From positions 37,232,072-37,296,071 of the forward strand of contig NC_052614.1 in assembly GCF_016545825.1 (NCBI RefSeq): DNA of 64,000 nucleotides, given 5' to 3'. Numbering within the stretch: position 1 is the first letter of the stretch; each line of letters opens with the position of its first letter. Shown one piece after another: positions 46,560 through 59,127 of the stretch. Both the position numbers and the translations under genes were made by a program. The notes below the pieces were generated by a model. The model saw only the letters and a list, made by a program, of their open reading frames with translations. It ran no database searches and had not been told where the DNA came from. The DNA is from Eucalyptus grandis. Its lineage: Eukaryota > Streptophyta > Magnoliopsida > Myrtales > Myrtaceae.

Positions 46560-46960
46560 AACCATTTCTAAGAAGTCATATGGGCTTCTAATGTAGTAAT
46601 AAGAGGTATAGAGGGGTTGTCTTTCCATCCAAAATTCGGTGGGTCGAATCGAATCATTTTCCTATAACAATCAAAGTCTATGCAACCAATCCATTCATAC
46701 ATAACTAACACCATCAGATCAGCTAACAAGTGTTGTCCACTTATAAGGATTCCACTATCTCTACACACTAAAGTAGATAAAATGACATCCTTTAATGGAG
46801 TAGAGACACTAAGAGGTACTTCTAACAATTCAAGTTCCATCTTATTCAGTCACACAAATTAAGCAGATACAAAGGAATGAGTGGCTCTCATGTCAAACAA
46901 AGCATAAGCATTCTGATTGGATAGGGAAATGATACCTGTAATAACTGTTTGAGACCCTTC
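46560..46960 (-). pseudogene. pol: X aspartic protease, active site lost
   Basis: Minus-strand codons at 46894-46871 read Asp-Met-Arg-Ala-Thr-His-Ser-Phe where Gypsy proteases have Asp-Ser-Gly-Ala-Thr-His-Ser-Phe. Two residues of the catalytic triplet are replaced. A following stop splits it from the C-terminal part (46840-46568), which has ILISGQHLLADLMVL and YEWIGCIDFDCYRKMIRF, the usual protease C-terminus and linker. Confidence 0.8.
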
Positions 46961-47989
46961 AGCCTCATCCTGAGTAATCGCATAAATTCTTCCTTGAGCT
47001 GGTGGTCGCTGGTTATTTCTTGGTGGTAACGGTCTACCTTAATTCTGTTGTGGTTGTGGTTGTTGCATTCTTTTCTGAGGACAATCTCTAATATAATGCC
47101 CTGATTGTCCGCAATTAAAACAAGCATTTGTTCCATAACATGGTCCAAATCCATGTGATCTACCACACTGGCGACACTCACTGTTACCATACTGTGGTCA
47201 TTCCATTGGTTGATTATTCCACACTTTTTTAGGATTCTCAATCTTATTCTTCTTGTTTTGCACAAATGGTCGCTTTCCAACCTGATGAGATCTTTTATTA
47301 TAATGAAAATTCGATGAGTCTCCTCGAGATTGTGGTCTTACCTGATATGCCGATGTATGGTCTCTTGACATCAAATCTCTTTCCACTAGCTGTGCCCTTT
47401 GATACAACTCACTATAATCCTTCAAATTCAAAGGCACCAATCACCCTCTTATATCAGGCCTTAACCCATTCAAGAATCTCTTAGCCTTATCCTCTGGATA
47501 TTCTATTAATCTAGGAGCAAATCTAGAGAGTTTAGCAAATCGCGCCTCATACTGATTTACAGTCAAGTTATTTTGGGTCAACTGCATAAATTCCATTACC
47601 TTTTTATCCCTTGCACAGTCTGAAAAATACTTACTATAGAAAACTCCTACAAATCTAGTCCAAGTCACATCCACACCTTTAGGGAATACTGTTCCTTTCG
47701 TCGCTTTCCACCAATAATCAACATTTCCTTGAAGTTGATACTCTACTAAAGATACTTTCTCTGCATCAGTACAATTCAGCAATGCAAATATCTTTTCCAT
47801 CTCATCTATCCAGAATTATGCTTCTACGGGATCTCCTAATCCAGCAAATCTAGAGGGTTTTAGTTTCAGAAATTGTTCTACTAAGCTTTGCATTCTATGG
47901 TCACCTCCTACCTGTTGTTGGGCTTGCCTTTCCAATAAGGTTCCTACATTAGCAAGTGCTTCCAAAATTCCTTCCACACAGGGATCCAT
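46961..47989 (-). pseudogene. gag: X gag with zinc knuckle, broken
   Basis: The ATG at 47989 starts MDPCVEGILEALANVGTLL. The capsid region includes MEKIFALLNCTDAEKV and YQLQGNVDYWWKATKG, and RFLNGLRPDIRG. The zinc knuckle CX2CX4HX4C is at 47081-47122 and retains all ligands. In-frame stops occur near 47816 (TAA), 47440 (TGA, where Arg is usual) and 47040. It is the nucleocapsid precursor of the element. Confidence 0.87.
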
Positions 47990-48211
47990 GACCGCTCCTC
48001 ATCCATTTCTACTCATCCTGACAATCCCTGGTTTCTGCACATCGGTCACTACTCATTAGCAGACCGAGTCCTCTTACAAAACTAATAAGTAACAACTGCA
48101 ACAATTGTTACCCATACCCTATGAGTAACATAAGTTACTTGTTCCTTACAAAGAAAGTATCATTATCCTAACGCATAGTCAATACAGCACCTTATCACTC
48201 CAGGTAATCCT

Positions 48212-48225
48212 ATGCTCTGATACCA
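48212..48225 (-). promoter_or_regulatory. X primer-binding site (initiator tRNA-Met)
   Basis: Minus strand TGGTATCAGAGCAT, about a dozen bases inside the 5' LTR end at 48237. It is the same primer class as in the Copia element at 1976. Confidence 0.85.
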
Positions 48226-48236
48226 AAAAGAGCAGC

Positions 48237-51200
48237 TGTGACGTCCCAGGGCGTCACGTACTAAGCACAAGCGGAATTATAATTATCATTATCATCTTGC
48301 CTAACTGGTAATCTCTTTTAGATAATCTATAGTGTTTACCATTGAAGGTTAGCATGTATAACATGGATTATTTAAAATCTCAAGTTTATATTTTGAGGTT
48401 ATCCAGCAATCACTCTACCTTCAATTTAAGTATTGGCCAAATCATTCATGCACATAAACAAGATCACGAGAAGCTTCATTTCTTCATATCATCATCAGGG
48501 CCTACAAAATTTATCAACTTGGACTCTTTCCATGTTCGTCGCCTATATACACAACATATACATAACAAAAGTTAGGCGTAACAAAAGTCAGGGATAAAGG
48601 GTGAGGGTATCTACTCCACGAGTTCCTACACAAGCCCCCATCTAACAAAAGAAAACAAAAGACAGCTAGCTTCTACATGATCCAAGGCATCTAGGCGCCA
48701 TCCGTCCCAGCTCTAGGTCCTCCTGCACCAAAGGGTAAAGGTCCGAATATCTCCCTTCATGGTTGATAAACCATGCAATGAATTTTATAGGTATCAACTC
48801 AGCTCTACCATCATCCATCCATAAAGTAGCCTCATACTTGGAGAAAGTCATGTCAATGTCGGGATCATACTCGTCATGAAGAGAACCATTGAGATGTACT
48901 ATTGCCCCTTATGGAGCTACTGGTGGCACATCCATGCTATCAATCTGAAAATGTAAGGTATGAGCAACAACTTTGCCCAGTAAAGAATGATAAAACTCTA
49001 ACTTAAACAATCCACAGCCATCAATATTACAAGGGAATCATGGCCAAATAATTAAAGATACTAAGGTAGGATTGTCACAAGCATAAACGATTGAATATTA
49101 ACACACCATGTATATAATCACCTTATGAGTATCCATTTCTATGCTTACTTTTCTCAAGCTCAATCTCATATCAAGATGTAATGCAACAACAGTAAATGGA
49201 CTCACTCGCCAAGTAGAATTATATTTAGTGTGCATATAATCCACCCTTGATCAGTCACTAATCGGAATGCTACCGGCCTGATCGAGTCACTTTCGGAAAT
49301 TACCTTATCCGGACTTCCACAATATTTCTATTATGGGCATCTCACTCCGAGGCATCCCAGTATCACACAACCGAGGTCCTCCCAAGACCACTCAGCAAGG
49401 GGCATCTCACTCCGAGGTATCACAATATCACACAACCGAGGCATTTTTGATCACACACAAGGGCATCTCACTCCGAGGCATCCAAGACCACTCAGCAAGG
49501 GCATCCCAAACTTTCGGGGGGCATCACCGGTATCTCTGTACCGATGAGTTCATTCACTCACTTATGCACACATTTCACACCACCACACCTTTGATTAATG
49601 CATTTATCGTATGCAAAAGAAAAGACTCCAAAGTATCTAACTATATATCTAACTCTCATGAACCTAGCACACGTGTGTGTCCCAATTATAAGATAAAACC
49701 CATCACGTCATGTCCCATTCCATGCCGAACAGATATTTACCCCATAATCAAGCACTATGCACCGCACTCATTGCACACGCATGATACTATATGCACTTAT
49801 ATCTCAAATAAGATATGAGACTTACTCTTATATGACTAACATCTATTATGAGGTTTATTAGACTCTATGTGCATCAGAAAAGCCTGATGTAAAAGACACA
49901 ACATCTAATATATGTTCTCGGGTCCAGACAGTTTACTAGCTAAATGTATAGTTTCGGTTTCGGACACAGAAGGTATATTAATTATTGTCGAAATACTACC
50001 AAATTTTAGTATGTTGTGTTTAAGACATAGACTGACAATTCCCATGCAGAAACTTAAGTCTAATTCTCACTGTATTAAGAGTAAAAATTGCCATAATCTT
50101 TACTAGCACCCTGTATCGACGTCCAGATTCTTTATCTACAAAGAAAATTGTTACACTAGTCAAATATTATCCATTTTATCTCAAATTTTGACAGGTCATT
50201 CCTTAAGATGTGTTCCACAATTTTCATTAAGGATTCAAAGTCCAATTCTAACTAGGTAAATACAGAAAATTCGTATAATCAATAAAGGTCAAACCGTTTC
50301 TCACAAAACAGTTTATTTGTTTTACCAAATTCACTTCTATCTCTACGTTTTTATATTCATATGGTTATAACTAAGTTCCTAATTCTATCTAATGGATGTT
50401 TTATCATGTAGAATGGTTCCTTTCTTATTTTCATCAATATACATAAAGAAAATAATACAAAACAGAAGGCTCCCTAACCATATTCTCCTAGAACAGAATA
50501 GGTATACACGATTCCTTCACTCCTAGCCCAACCAAACCATTTATTTTTCCACAAGTCTCTTCTACAACACTTCATTTCTTAATCACAGCAACTAAGAGTA
50601 ACTTCAGCAAGTTTTCTCAACAAAGAATCCTTTTGCAGCTCGTCTCAAAGCATATTTCCACACTTCAACTCACACATCACAACATTCACCTCATTTCTTC
50701 ACTCAGCAAACATCTCTTCACTTTGCTCAATCAAAACAGCCAACTCTCATCAAGTTTTTGAAACATGCAAGACTCAAAAGCAACATGCAATGGCTTCTAC
50801 CTTCATTCTAACAGTTACTAAGCTTAGATTAACCACAAAACAACAACTACAAATCAAATCCTTCACTGTTTGATTAGATCCGCAAGCTTTCTTGACAAAA
50901 CAATGGATAACTTTTAATTTAGAGTTACCTTGCTTCAGCTACTAAACAACACAAAGATGCTTCAAGATCAACACCAAAATCTTGCATGCAAGAAGAAGAA
51001 ATCGCTGGTTTACTTCTGGTTCTTCACTGCTCCACCGAGAGAAAACGAGAAGAAGAAGATGAAGATGGGTTTCTCGGTTTTTAAATTGAGAGAGAGAGTT
51101 CCGAAACTTAAGAGGGGAAATAGGCTACAAGCTAATCCCTAGGCTACACTATGATGAGATTTTCTAATGATTATGTTTTCTTGAGTAGATGGTTTCGATT

Positions 51201-51831
51201 TCTAGAGGAAAGAAAACCGTGGGTGTCGAGTGCAAGGAGAAACGAGAGAGAAGTGTGTGGCCTCCAAGTTTGATCTCTCAATTTCAATTTGTCTCTAATC
51301 CATGTCGTTAGTCAGTTCATCAGTTTCTAATGTTTTTCACTTAGTTCCCTTTCGATTCCATTAGATTTCATTTCTATTATAATCATATAAAGTTATGAAA
51401 TTATATGACATATTAACCACTTAGTGTTAGTCTATAGAGAATTCATCACAAGAAATGCTAAAGTTAGCAATTGATATTAGCATTATAATCATTAATCAAA
51501 TTATCATAACTATAATCTATAAACTTAGTTGAAAATAAAATCACTCGGGCCTAAATATTCGTCTCTGGCCCAACAGGCTTAATCTATAACAATCCGGCTC
51601 ACTAAACTAGATCTACAAATCTAATAATTCCGAACCTTGGCCCGCTTCAAGCCAAGTCCAAGCCCATAATCTCTCATTAGACTTCTCATGTCAAATTCGT
51701 GTGGCCCACTTATTTCTCAAGCCCACACATTTCTCACGATCCATCGGGTTCACTTTCTGGCCCAATCTAATTAATCGAAGTTCCTAATGATCTAATTACA
51801 CTAATGAAGGTCGGTGAATTGGGATGTCACA
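48237..51831 (-). repeat. X 5' LTR, 3,595 bp
   Basis: Minus strand TGTGACATCCC...GGGACGTCACA, next to the PBS. Compared with the 3' LTR it has scattered substitutions, a 63-bp extra segment (about 49843-49905), fewer units in the GGGCATCTCACTCC block (about 49335-49530), lacks about 13 bp near 50925, and has lost the TATA box (51078-51088 region). Confidence 0.92.
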
Positions 51832-51836
51832 GATAC

Positions 51837-54726
51837 CCACATGATGCCTTATTTTCCACTCCCCGGTTCCGATGGGAGGCCCGTCAAAACCCTATATGGG
51901 ACCCTCCCATGCCCCATTTGGAATGTTAATGAACCACTCTCTGAAGGGATGAGGTACCTAGTGAGGTAGCCCTCATTGACCCAGACCGTGGACTCAACTA
52001 GTTCACGAGTCAGGTTGGTCCCAGGAATAAGGAAATAAAAGTGCTGAAAGTCCATCTCCTACAGGACCCCATAATGTACATGACGTACCTCCATCTAAGG
52101 ACTTGAAAATTTTAAACCATGACGGGGTGAGACAAAGTCTCAGTGAGTCCACACCCTAAACCCTGATTAGGAGGAGAATTCATCTAGAGGCAGCCTTGAC
52201 AAGCACTATGTAAGACTTACCTTGTCTCAGCACCTCCCTACACATTAGTACATCAAATATATCATATATGAACACAGCAAGCGTACATCATTAACTGGAA
52301 CACCTCATATCATATATCAATCAATCATAGGTGTCTTGATTATAAGGCCAAATCATTATGACACGTTCCATTCCGTGCCACACAATTCTATCCCATAATC
52401 GGGCGTGACTCAAGTGTGTCCCAATTAATTATGACCCAACGGCCACGGCCAACCCAACAATCGGCGATCATCTGGCATAACTGGGCGTTGTCTTGCTTCA
52501 TTGGGCATGGCAACGTCTACATCTAGACGGCATTCCCAAAGGAGCATTGGCCCAGCCTCCACTACGACCGGCATCCGTTGATGTGGGGCATTTGAACTTA
52601 ATCAAGCATCATCCGCTGTAAATGCATCGTGACGGTTTCCGATAGCGATCACACGCACATCCAATCTCAGATAAGGACATTGTGCTTTGCATTAAAATAC
52701 CTCAATTTCAAATAATATACTTGGCCTATTTTTTTTTTCATAACAAAAATACCCAAAAAAATAATTGTGCGTGGTCACACCGTCAAATCGAACCATAAAG
52801 CGTGATATTCTCCTATTTTAAAATTTCACGATTTTATATAGTACTTAAAATATTTTTGGCATCAAAACTCGACATTCGGTATTTTTCTAATGAAATACCA
52901 AAAATTTGTATTTTTGAAATAATAATTCAAAATCATCACTAAGCACCCAATTGCACAAATTAGTAATCAATTTCACAAATCAACGCAACCATGATGATCA
53001 GCATAAAATTCTGACAATCGATTATCCCGGTATAATTTACGCTACTTAATAAATAATTAAATAAATTACAAATTATTTAAATTAAACCACTAATTAATCT
53101 ACAAAAAGCTAATCTAACCACCTAATTGAACTAATTATGTAATCTAGCTAGGATATGTACATGACTCTAATTAGGCTAATCAACTAATCTATCTAACCAC
53201 CTAATTAATCTAACTAATTAACTACATAAATAACTACACTAATTAAACCTTAATCCTATTTAGACCTAAACTAATCCACTAACACTCAATTAGGCCTAAC
53301 TAACCCAACTAAGCATCACTATCCCTCTAATCAAGGATTAGGATGCTAACTCACCAATTAAGCGAGCTAGAGGGTTCATGGTGACGGCGGCGCGATGACA
53401 ACCAAAACTTGGGCCTATGGTGACACCAAAGGAGGTTCGAAAGGGGCCGAAAAGGGCCAACAAGCCTCACGGCTTGTTGCTAGAAGCCAGTTCTGCAGAG
53501 GGCTGAACCGATCGAGGCTTGGCTGGTCATGGTGCGAGGACGGCGGAGACAGTTAGGCGGAGCTAGGCAGACACGGGGATAGTGCAATTGGAGCTGGTCG
53601 TGGGCTAGATAGAACGACGGCCAGGAGAGGCTGGCGTTAGGGCTGTGACGCGGCTCGAGCAGGCGGACGGTGGGCAGTGACAAATGGGCTAGTAGCACAA
53701 GGCTGGCTGGTCCATGCAGGGGAGGAGAAACAAGGGGGGGAGGGGGAACAAGGAGGGGACAAGAGGCTTGCAAGTGAAGGCTTTAGCCAATGGCCTTCCA
53801 AGAGAAATATCTAGGCCATGATCACTAGCGCACCAAAGTCTTCTGCCCCCTTCTGTCCAAGCTTCCCTCCACATGCTAATTCCCTCACAATTCTTCACCA
53901 AAAGACTTCAATTTGGTGCCCAAAATCAACCTACCAGCAGCCTCTACAAATTTGGTGGATTTCTTCTTCAATTCTCACCAAAAAACTTCAAATTTAATGG
54001 CCCAACATGCCATGGCAACAACCTAAACAAATTTTTCTTCAAACACTCACAAAACAACTCACTTTGGTAGCCAAAATTGCCAATTAAAATGCCCATCCGA
54101 ATTTCCTCGAATTTAATTGGCCAATTTTGATTTTCCGCCAAAATTCCGGGCTTGCCGAAAATTCTTCAAAGGATGCGATGATGTCCTAAAAATAAATCGT
54201 GACAGGCTTGAACTTTCAAATCCCGAAACCGAGTTCAATTTCGTGGTTAATTTTGATCGGACACAATTTTTAGGGATTTTATCGCATTTAACTCGTGGTC
54301 GATAATTCTCGATCCATGTTTGTGCATCTTCAACTCATTGGCGGCTCTCGGTTGTCGTAAAAATCTCAATATTTCAATTACGGGCACCGGGTATAAAATC
54401 GACAGAAAATTGGGTTAATGCTGTTTGATGCGAATTTTACAATCAGGTGAAATCACTCACCATTTAATCACGCCATTCCATCAAATCAACCTATTCTTGA
54501 TCACTAATTGATTATAACAATACCGTATTGACCATTTCTAATTATCACGGTTGAGGAGTCAATATATGGTCGAATTCTCAAGTCAGTCGCATTTATATCC
54601 CTTAATAGCTTCACCTAATAGATTAGTTATCTTGTGAGTGATCAACTCAGAGAAAAGGACCAAAGGCGCGTCGATGAAAGGCCCAATTCATAAAGTCAGG
54701 ACAGGGTCGAAAATCAGGATGTCACA
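51837..54726 (-). repeat. Y 3' LTR, second part (U3 side)
   Basis: Continues the LTR after X and its target duplication. It ends GGATGTCACA at 54726. Shared with S1 and W: the TGACGGCGGCG region near 53385 and the terminal stretch with TAGCTTCACCTAATAGATTA, GAGTGATCAACTCAGAGAAA. A short-unit block near 52430-52560 (CCAACGGCCACGGCC and related) is its own variant of the LTR repeat zone. Confidence 0.8.
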
Positions 54727-56505
54727 ACTCTTCCCTCTTATAAAAATTTCGTCATCAAAATTTAAACCATTACAATTCTTCTTCAAAAAGGTGGGGGTAT
54801 TGTCGTATCACCGATTCTTCACTTTCCCATTGCTCCTTTTGTCCCGTGGTGTTGCTAGACCACTTTGACCAAAGTGATCGTCGTGTTGTGCAAAACTTGC
54901 TCCTTTCGATCCACAATCTAGACTGGTCTTTCACGTACGACACTCTTTCATTGACATCTAATTCTTCAAAATTTAGCACGTGGATCGGGTTAGGCTCATA
55001 CTTCCTCAACATCGAAACGTGGAAGATGTCATACACCTAGGCTAGTCTTGGTGGCAAAGCATGATGATATGCCAAAGTCCCTATTCTCTCCAAAATCTCA
55101 AAGGGACCGATGTACCTCGGACTCAACTTCCCTTTCTTGCCGAAGCGCGAAGTACCCATCACTGGTGACACTTTAAGGAAGACGTGTTCACCAACTTGGA
55201 ATTCCAATGGTCTTTGCCACTTATCTGCATAACTTTTCTGATGACTCTGAGCAGTCTTCAGTCTTTTTCAAATAACTGTAACGTCATCCATTGATTGTTG
55301 AACTAACTTTGGGCCGATGATCTTTCTTTCCCCAACTTCATCCCAACAAACTGGAGTTCTCATGCTCTTCTATACAACGCTTCGAATGGTGCCATCTGAA
55401 TGCTCTACCGATAACTATTGTTGTAGGCAAACTCAACTAGATGAAGCTATTCCTCCCAGCTTCCTTTGAAATCCAACACGCAAGCTCTCAGCATGTCCTC
55501 AAGGGTTTGAATCATCCTCTCAGACTGGCCATCTGTCTACGGACGATAGGCCATGCTGTATTGCAACTTTGTTCCTAAAGTAGTTTATAAACTCTTCCAA
55601 AAGGCTACTGTAAACTTCGGGTCTCGATTTGTTGTGATCGTCACTAGAACTCCATGAAGACGAACGATCTGTCGCATGTACAATTATGCATATCTATCCA
55701 ATGCAAAGTCTTTTCGTACGGCGATGAAGTGAGTAGACTTCGTCAATCTGTCAACCACAGTCCATAAAGAATCGTTGCCTCACTAACTCCTTAGTAATCC
55801 CATCACAAAGTTTATTGTGATATGCTCCCATTTCCACTCGTGAATTTCAAGAGGTTGCGACAGTCCTCCTGGCTTACAGTGCTATGCTATCACTTATTGA
55901 CACGTTAGATACTTGGCGATATGTCTAGTGATATCCGCCTTCATACCGGTCCACCAATAGTGTTGACGCAGATTCTGATACATTTTCGTACTGCCTGGAT
56001 GAATGCTGTAATTGCTACGATGAGCTTCTAACAAGATCTTCTCCTTAAGCTCTACATCGTAAAGTACACACAATCATCCATGAAACTTTAGCATTCCGTC
56101 TTCAGAAATATGAAGCTTAACTTTTCTCATTTCTATATCTTCGTGCAGAATCTTCTAGATCTCAGGATCTGTCAACTGTAACGTCTTGATCCTTATCTGC
56201 ACTTCAGGTTCAATTCTGAGGGTAGCCATAAGATTTGAACGTGGCCTACCTCAAATTTGAAAATCGAATCTCGAGCTCCCTCAAGTAAGATCCACTCTTG
56301 GATCACCATCTGGGCAATCGAAGACTTTCGACTCAGCGCATCTGCGACCTTGTTAGCTTTTCCGGGATGATACAAGATGTCGCAGTCATAATTATTGAGA
56401 AGTTCCGTCCAACGACGTTATCTCATGTTCAACTCCTTTTGAGAGAATAAGTACTTGAGACTTTGATGATCTATAATGATTTGGAATCTTTCTCCACACA
56501 AATAG
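54727..56505 (-). pseudogene. pol: Y pol: RNase H end, integrase and chromodomain, degenerate
   Basis: Minus strand: a polypurine tract AAGAGGGAAGAGT (about 54727-54740) adjoins the LTR. Going upstream in the gene: a chromodomain region (54770-55036: DIFHVSMLRKYEPNPIHVLN, and EQWESEESVIRQYPHLFEEE), integrase C-terminus and core (55050-56100, with stops at many usual Gln and Trp codons) and the RNase H end ([18 protein letters not shown] at 56375-56322). The match to X is clear throughout, but Y is more decayed. Confidence 0.82.
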
Positions 56506-56633
56506 TGTCACGCCCCAATCCTCAAGCACGTGCCCATCCCTCGGTAGTCGATAAAATTTGCGACTTCCTAGGATGAGTCGCCGACCCTTTCATATTATTG
56601 CACATGCGGAAGCGAATAATAAATCCCCTAAAG

Positions 56634-58300
56634 TGTGGCATCCCAAAAATTCAAGACAAGCTCTAAGGTGTATTAAAGCCCATAATTAAGTAATAAAATT
56701 ACCTATGGTTTATGCTTTAGCCATTAGTCTCCTCTTAAGACTAAGTGATATAGGCTTGTGTTCATGAGTTTTTAAATTAGTATTATAGGATAAATTAATG
56801 AGAATGATTTATCCTTGGCCATGTGAAATTTAAAATTTGAGATCTATAAAAGAAAAAATTAAAGATGAATAATTGAAAGTGAAATTGTGGGTTTAATTAG
56901 GTTGGGCCTTAGGCCCAATAGGTTGAGCTCTTGGTGGGCCGAATGGCCGGCCCATTGAGGCCCATGAAGAGGTGACTGTCGACCAAGGGGGGGAGGAGTG
57001 GCCGGCCCACTTCTTCCAAGCCCAAGCCCATCTTGCATGTGTCATGCCAAGTGGCAAGAGGAGGGCTTCATGCATTGGCTATCAAGGGTGGCTACTAATC
57101 ATTACTAATGATTGTGGCTTAAGGGAAATAAAAGGGGGAGAGAGAGTGGCCGGTTGGGGGTTTTCGGCCAAGCCAAGTGAGAGAGAGAGAGAGAGAGAGA
57201 ATTGCCGAGAGAGGGAGAGGAACTGAGGAGGAGAAGGAGCCGTCCGCCCGCTGCCGCCCGCACGTCGTCCATCCATTTGTCGCCGATGTGCCGTCCGTTT
57301 GCTGTCATCCGCTTGATCTTAGAGGCAAGTTAGGATCGATTTCTACTCTTGCATGTGTGTCTTGCATGTGTGATTTGTTGGTGGTAGATCTCGGATGTTT
57401 AGGGTAGGCAAAACCGAAGCTAGAGTGTGACTTGTTCTTGTAAAAGCCTGCTGATTTCGTGTATACCGCCCGACCCAGAATCTTGTGGAGGCTTGCATGC
57501 ATGTTTCGAGTTGGATTTTGACTTTGATTCCTTCATGAAAGTTATAGAAAACATCTTAAAATACAACATACTAAAAAATTTGGGACAAAATGGTTGATAT
57601 TTAAGGGGAAAAACCCTCTTCCTATGAAGACACTAGATCTGGAACTGCTTTACTGACCTTTTGGTAGTTTTGTGTGTTGCATGTTGCTTTTTACCGAGAA
57701 TTTCTCTTCGACTTCTTCATGAAACTTGTAGGTAACATCCTAAAGAATAGCATACTCAAATTTGAGATAAAATGAGCAAGTTTAGCCTAGTGAATCGACT
57801 TACTCTTGAAGATGGTAAATCTGGAAGCACGGTACTGGACACCCGAGAATTCTTAGACCCATATGGTGACTATTCTTTGGAAATTTCACTTAGATCCCTG
57901 GATGAAAGTTGTAGGGGACCTTTTGAAGTAAAACATATCCAAATTTCAGAGGAAACAAAGAAGAATAAGTGGGTGAAAACTCGATATTTCGGAGATAGCT
58001 ATACTGGACGTTTCGGTGCTAGAACCAGAAGCTTCGGACGACTATTTAAAATTATCTAGAACGCATTTGGCCTAGATGTCTTCACAAAAAATCTACTTTA
58101 GTGTCTTATCTATAACCTGTTAAAATTTCATAATTTTCGGATGTCTTTCGAGCATTTTAATCGAATTATTTCAAAAACGGCGCATTATGTTTTTATCCGA
58201 AATTGCATGTTGTGTTTGTGTGAGTTATATCTTCTTGTGTGAAACTCTTTTGGGCATGTGTTCTTCTTGAAATTGTTATATTATTGACTTATCTATCACA
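56634..58300 (+). repeat. Z 5' LTR, truncated at its 3' side
   Basis: Matches 59128 onwards. It has about 300 bp (57115-57415, including a GA microsatellite at 57179-57200) absent from the 3' LTR. At CTATCACATTTTAG (about 58290-58303) it passes into integrase; the junction falls in a short TTT shared by both sides. Confidence 0.8.
57179..57200. repeat. (GA)n microsatellite
   Basis: Eleven uninterrupted GA units in the Z 5' LTR. Confidence 0.9.
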
Positions 58301-58303
58301 TTT

Positions 58304-59093
58304 TAGTACTGCTTTTCATTCCCAGACATATGGACAAACAGAAAGAGTAATCCAGACATTAGAGGATATGTTGAGGGCTTGTGTAATTGATTTCAAATGA
58401 AATTGGGATGAGAGATTGCATTTGGTGGAGTTTGCCTATAATAATAGTTTACAGAAAAGTATAGGCATGGTTCCCTATGAATCGTTATACGGAAGGAGAT
58501 ATAGGACTCTTGTCTGTGGTGAAAGGAAATTGACAGGACCTGAACTAGTACAAGTTACCACTGAGGCTGTTGAAATTATCAGAAAAAGACTTAAAACAGC
58601 TCAGAGTAGATAGAAACACTACGCAAATAAGCGTAGAAGGCCTTTGGAATTTAGCGTGGGAGACCATGTATTCCTTAAGGTATCTCCAATGAAAGGAATA
58701 TCTCGATTTGGGATGAAGGGTAAGTTAAGCCCTAGATTTTTCGGACCTTTTGAGATACTTGAAAGGATAGGGGATGTAGCTTATCGTTTAGGGCTGCCTC
58801 CTAAGTTGGAAAATTTGCATGATGTGTTTCATGTATCGATGTTGAGGAAGTACCAGCCGGATCCTGGTCACATACTCAATCATGAAGCCATCAAAGTGGA
58901 TGAGAAAGTGAGGTACATCGAAGAGCCTGTACAGATATTGGATCGAAAGGAACAAATTCTTAGGACTAAGAAGATTCCATTGGTTAAGGTATTATGGCGA
59001 CATCATGATATGGAGGAAGCCACATGGGAAAGTGAAGATCAGATGAAGGAAAAGTACCCTTACTTGTTTCAAGAAGGCATGAGTGGTGTCTAA
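58304..59093 (+). pseudogene. pol: Z integrase C-terminal half and chromodomain
   Basis: Begins inside the catalytic core ([20 protein letters not shown], which retains the final Glu of the DDE triad), then HLVEFAYNNSLQKSIGMVPY, a segment ending in a stop at 58613, and an open segment 58644-59093 with FLKVSPMKGISRFGMKGKLS and a chromodomain end (IPLVKVLWRHHDMEEATWES). The stop at 58613 replaces the Gln of a usual QSRQK. The first two catalytic aspartates are deleted. Close to X and Y in sequence but on the opposite strand. Confidence 0.85.
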
Positions 59094-59113
59094 TTTCGAG
59101 GATGAAATTCTCT

Positions 59114-59127
59114 AAGGAGGGGAGAAT
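59114..59127 (+). promoter_or_regulatory. Polypurine tract of Z
   Basis: AAGGAGGGGAGAAT directly before the 3' LTR start TGTGGCATTCC. Confidence 0.85.

Larger units (their letters stand above)
36136..51831 (-). mobile_element. Element X: complete Tekay-type chromovirus, inactive
   Basis: It has two LTRs (36136-39701 and 48237-51831), a tRNA-Met PBS, gag, protease, RT, RNase H, integrase, a chromodomain and a polypurine tract in the right order on the minus strand. The flanks gatat (36131-36135) and gatac (51832-51836) are a 5-bp target duplication with one mismatch. Without the inserted solo LTR S1 the length is about 11.8 kb, normal for the Tekay/Del lineage. The LTRs are very similar, so the insertion is fairly recent. 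Stops, frameshifts and lost catalytic residues show it is dead. Confidence 0.92.

Noticed and set aside
49333..49818. 161-codon open frame
   Set aside because: It lies on the antisense strand of the X 5' LTR and over its tandem repeats; the matching part of the 3' LTR is open only from 37481, so no coding role is supported.
57772..58059. 95-codon open frame in the Z 5' LTR
   Set aside because: The 3' LTR copy (about 59985-60270) has stops and changes in the frame, and the region is an internally repeated LTR segment (TTCATGAAA-TTGTAG motifs).
58280..58304. A splice acceptor at CACATTTTAG as the cause of the Z deletion
   Set aside because: The TTTTAG is explained by the integrase codons themselves, and no donor-like sequence is visible on the LTR side; a microhomology deletion is simpler.
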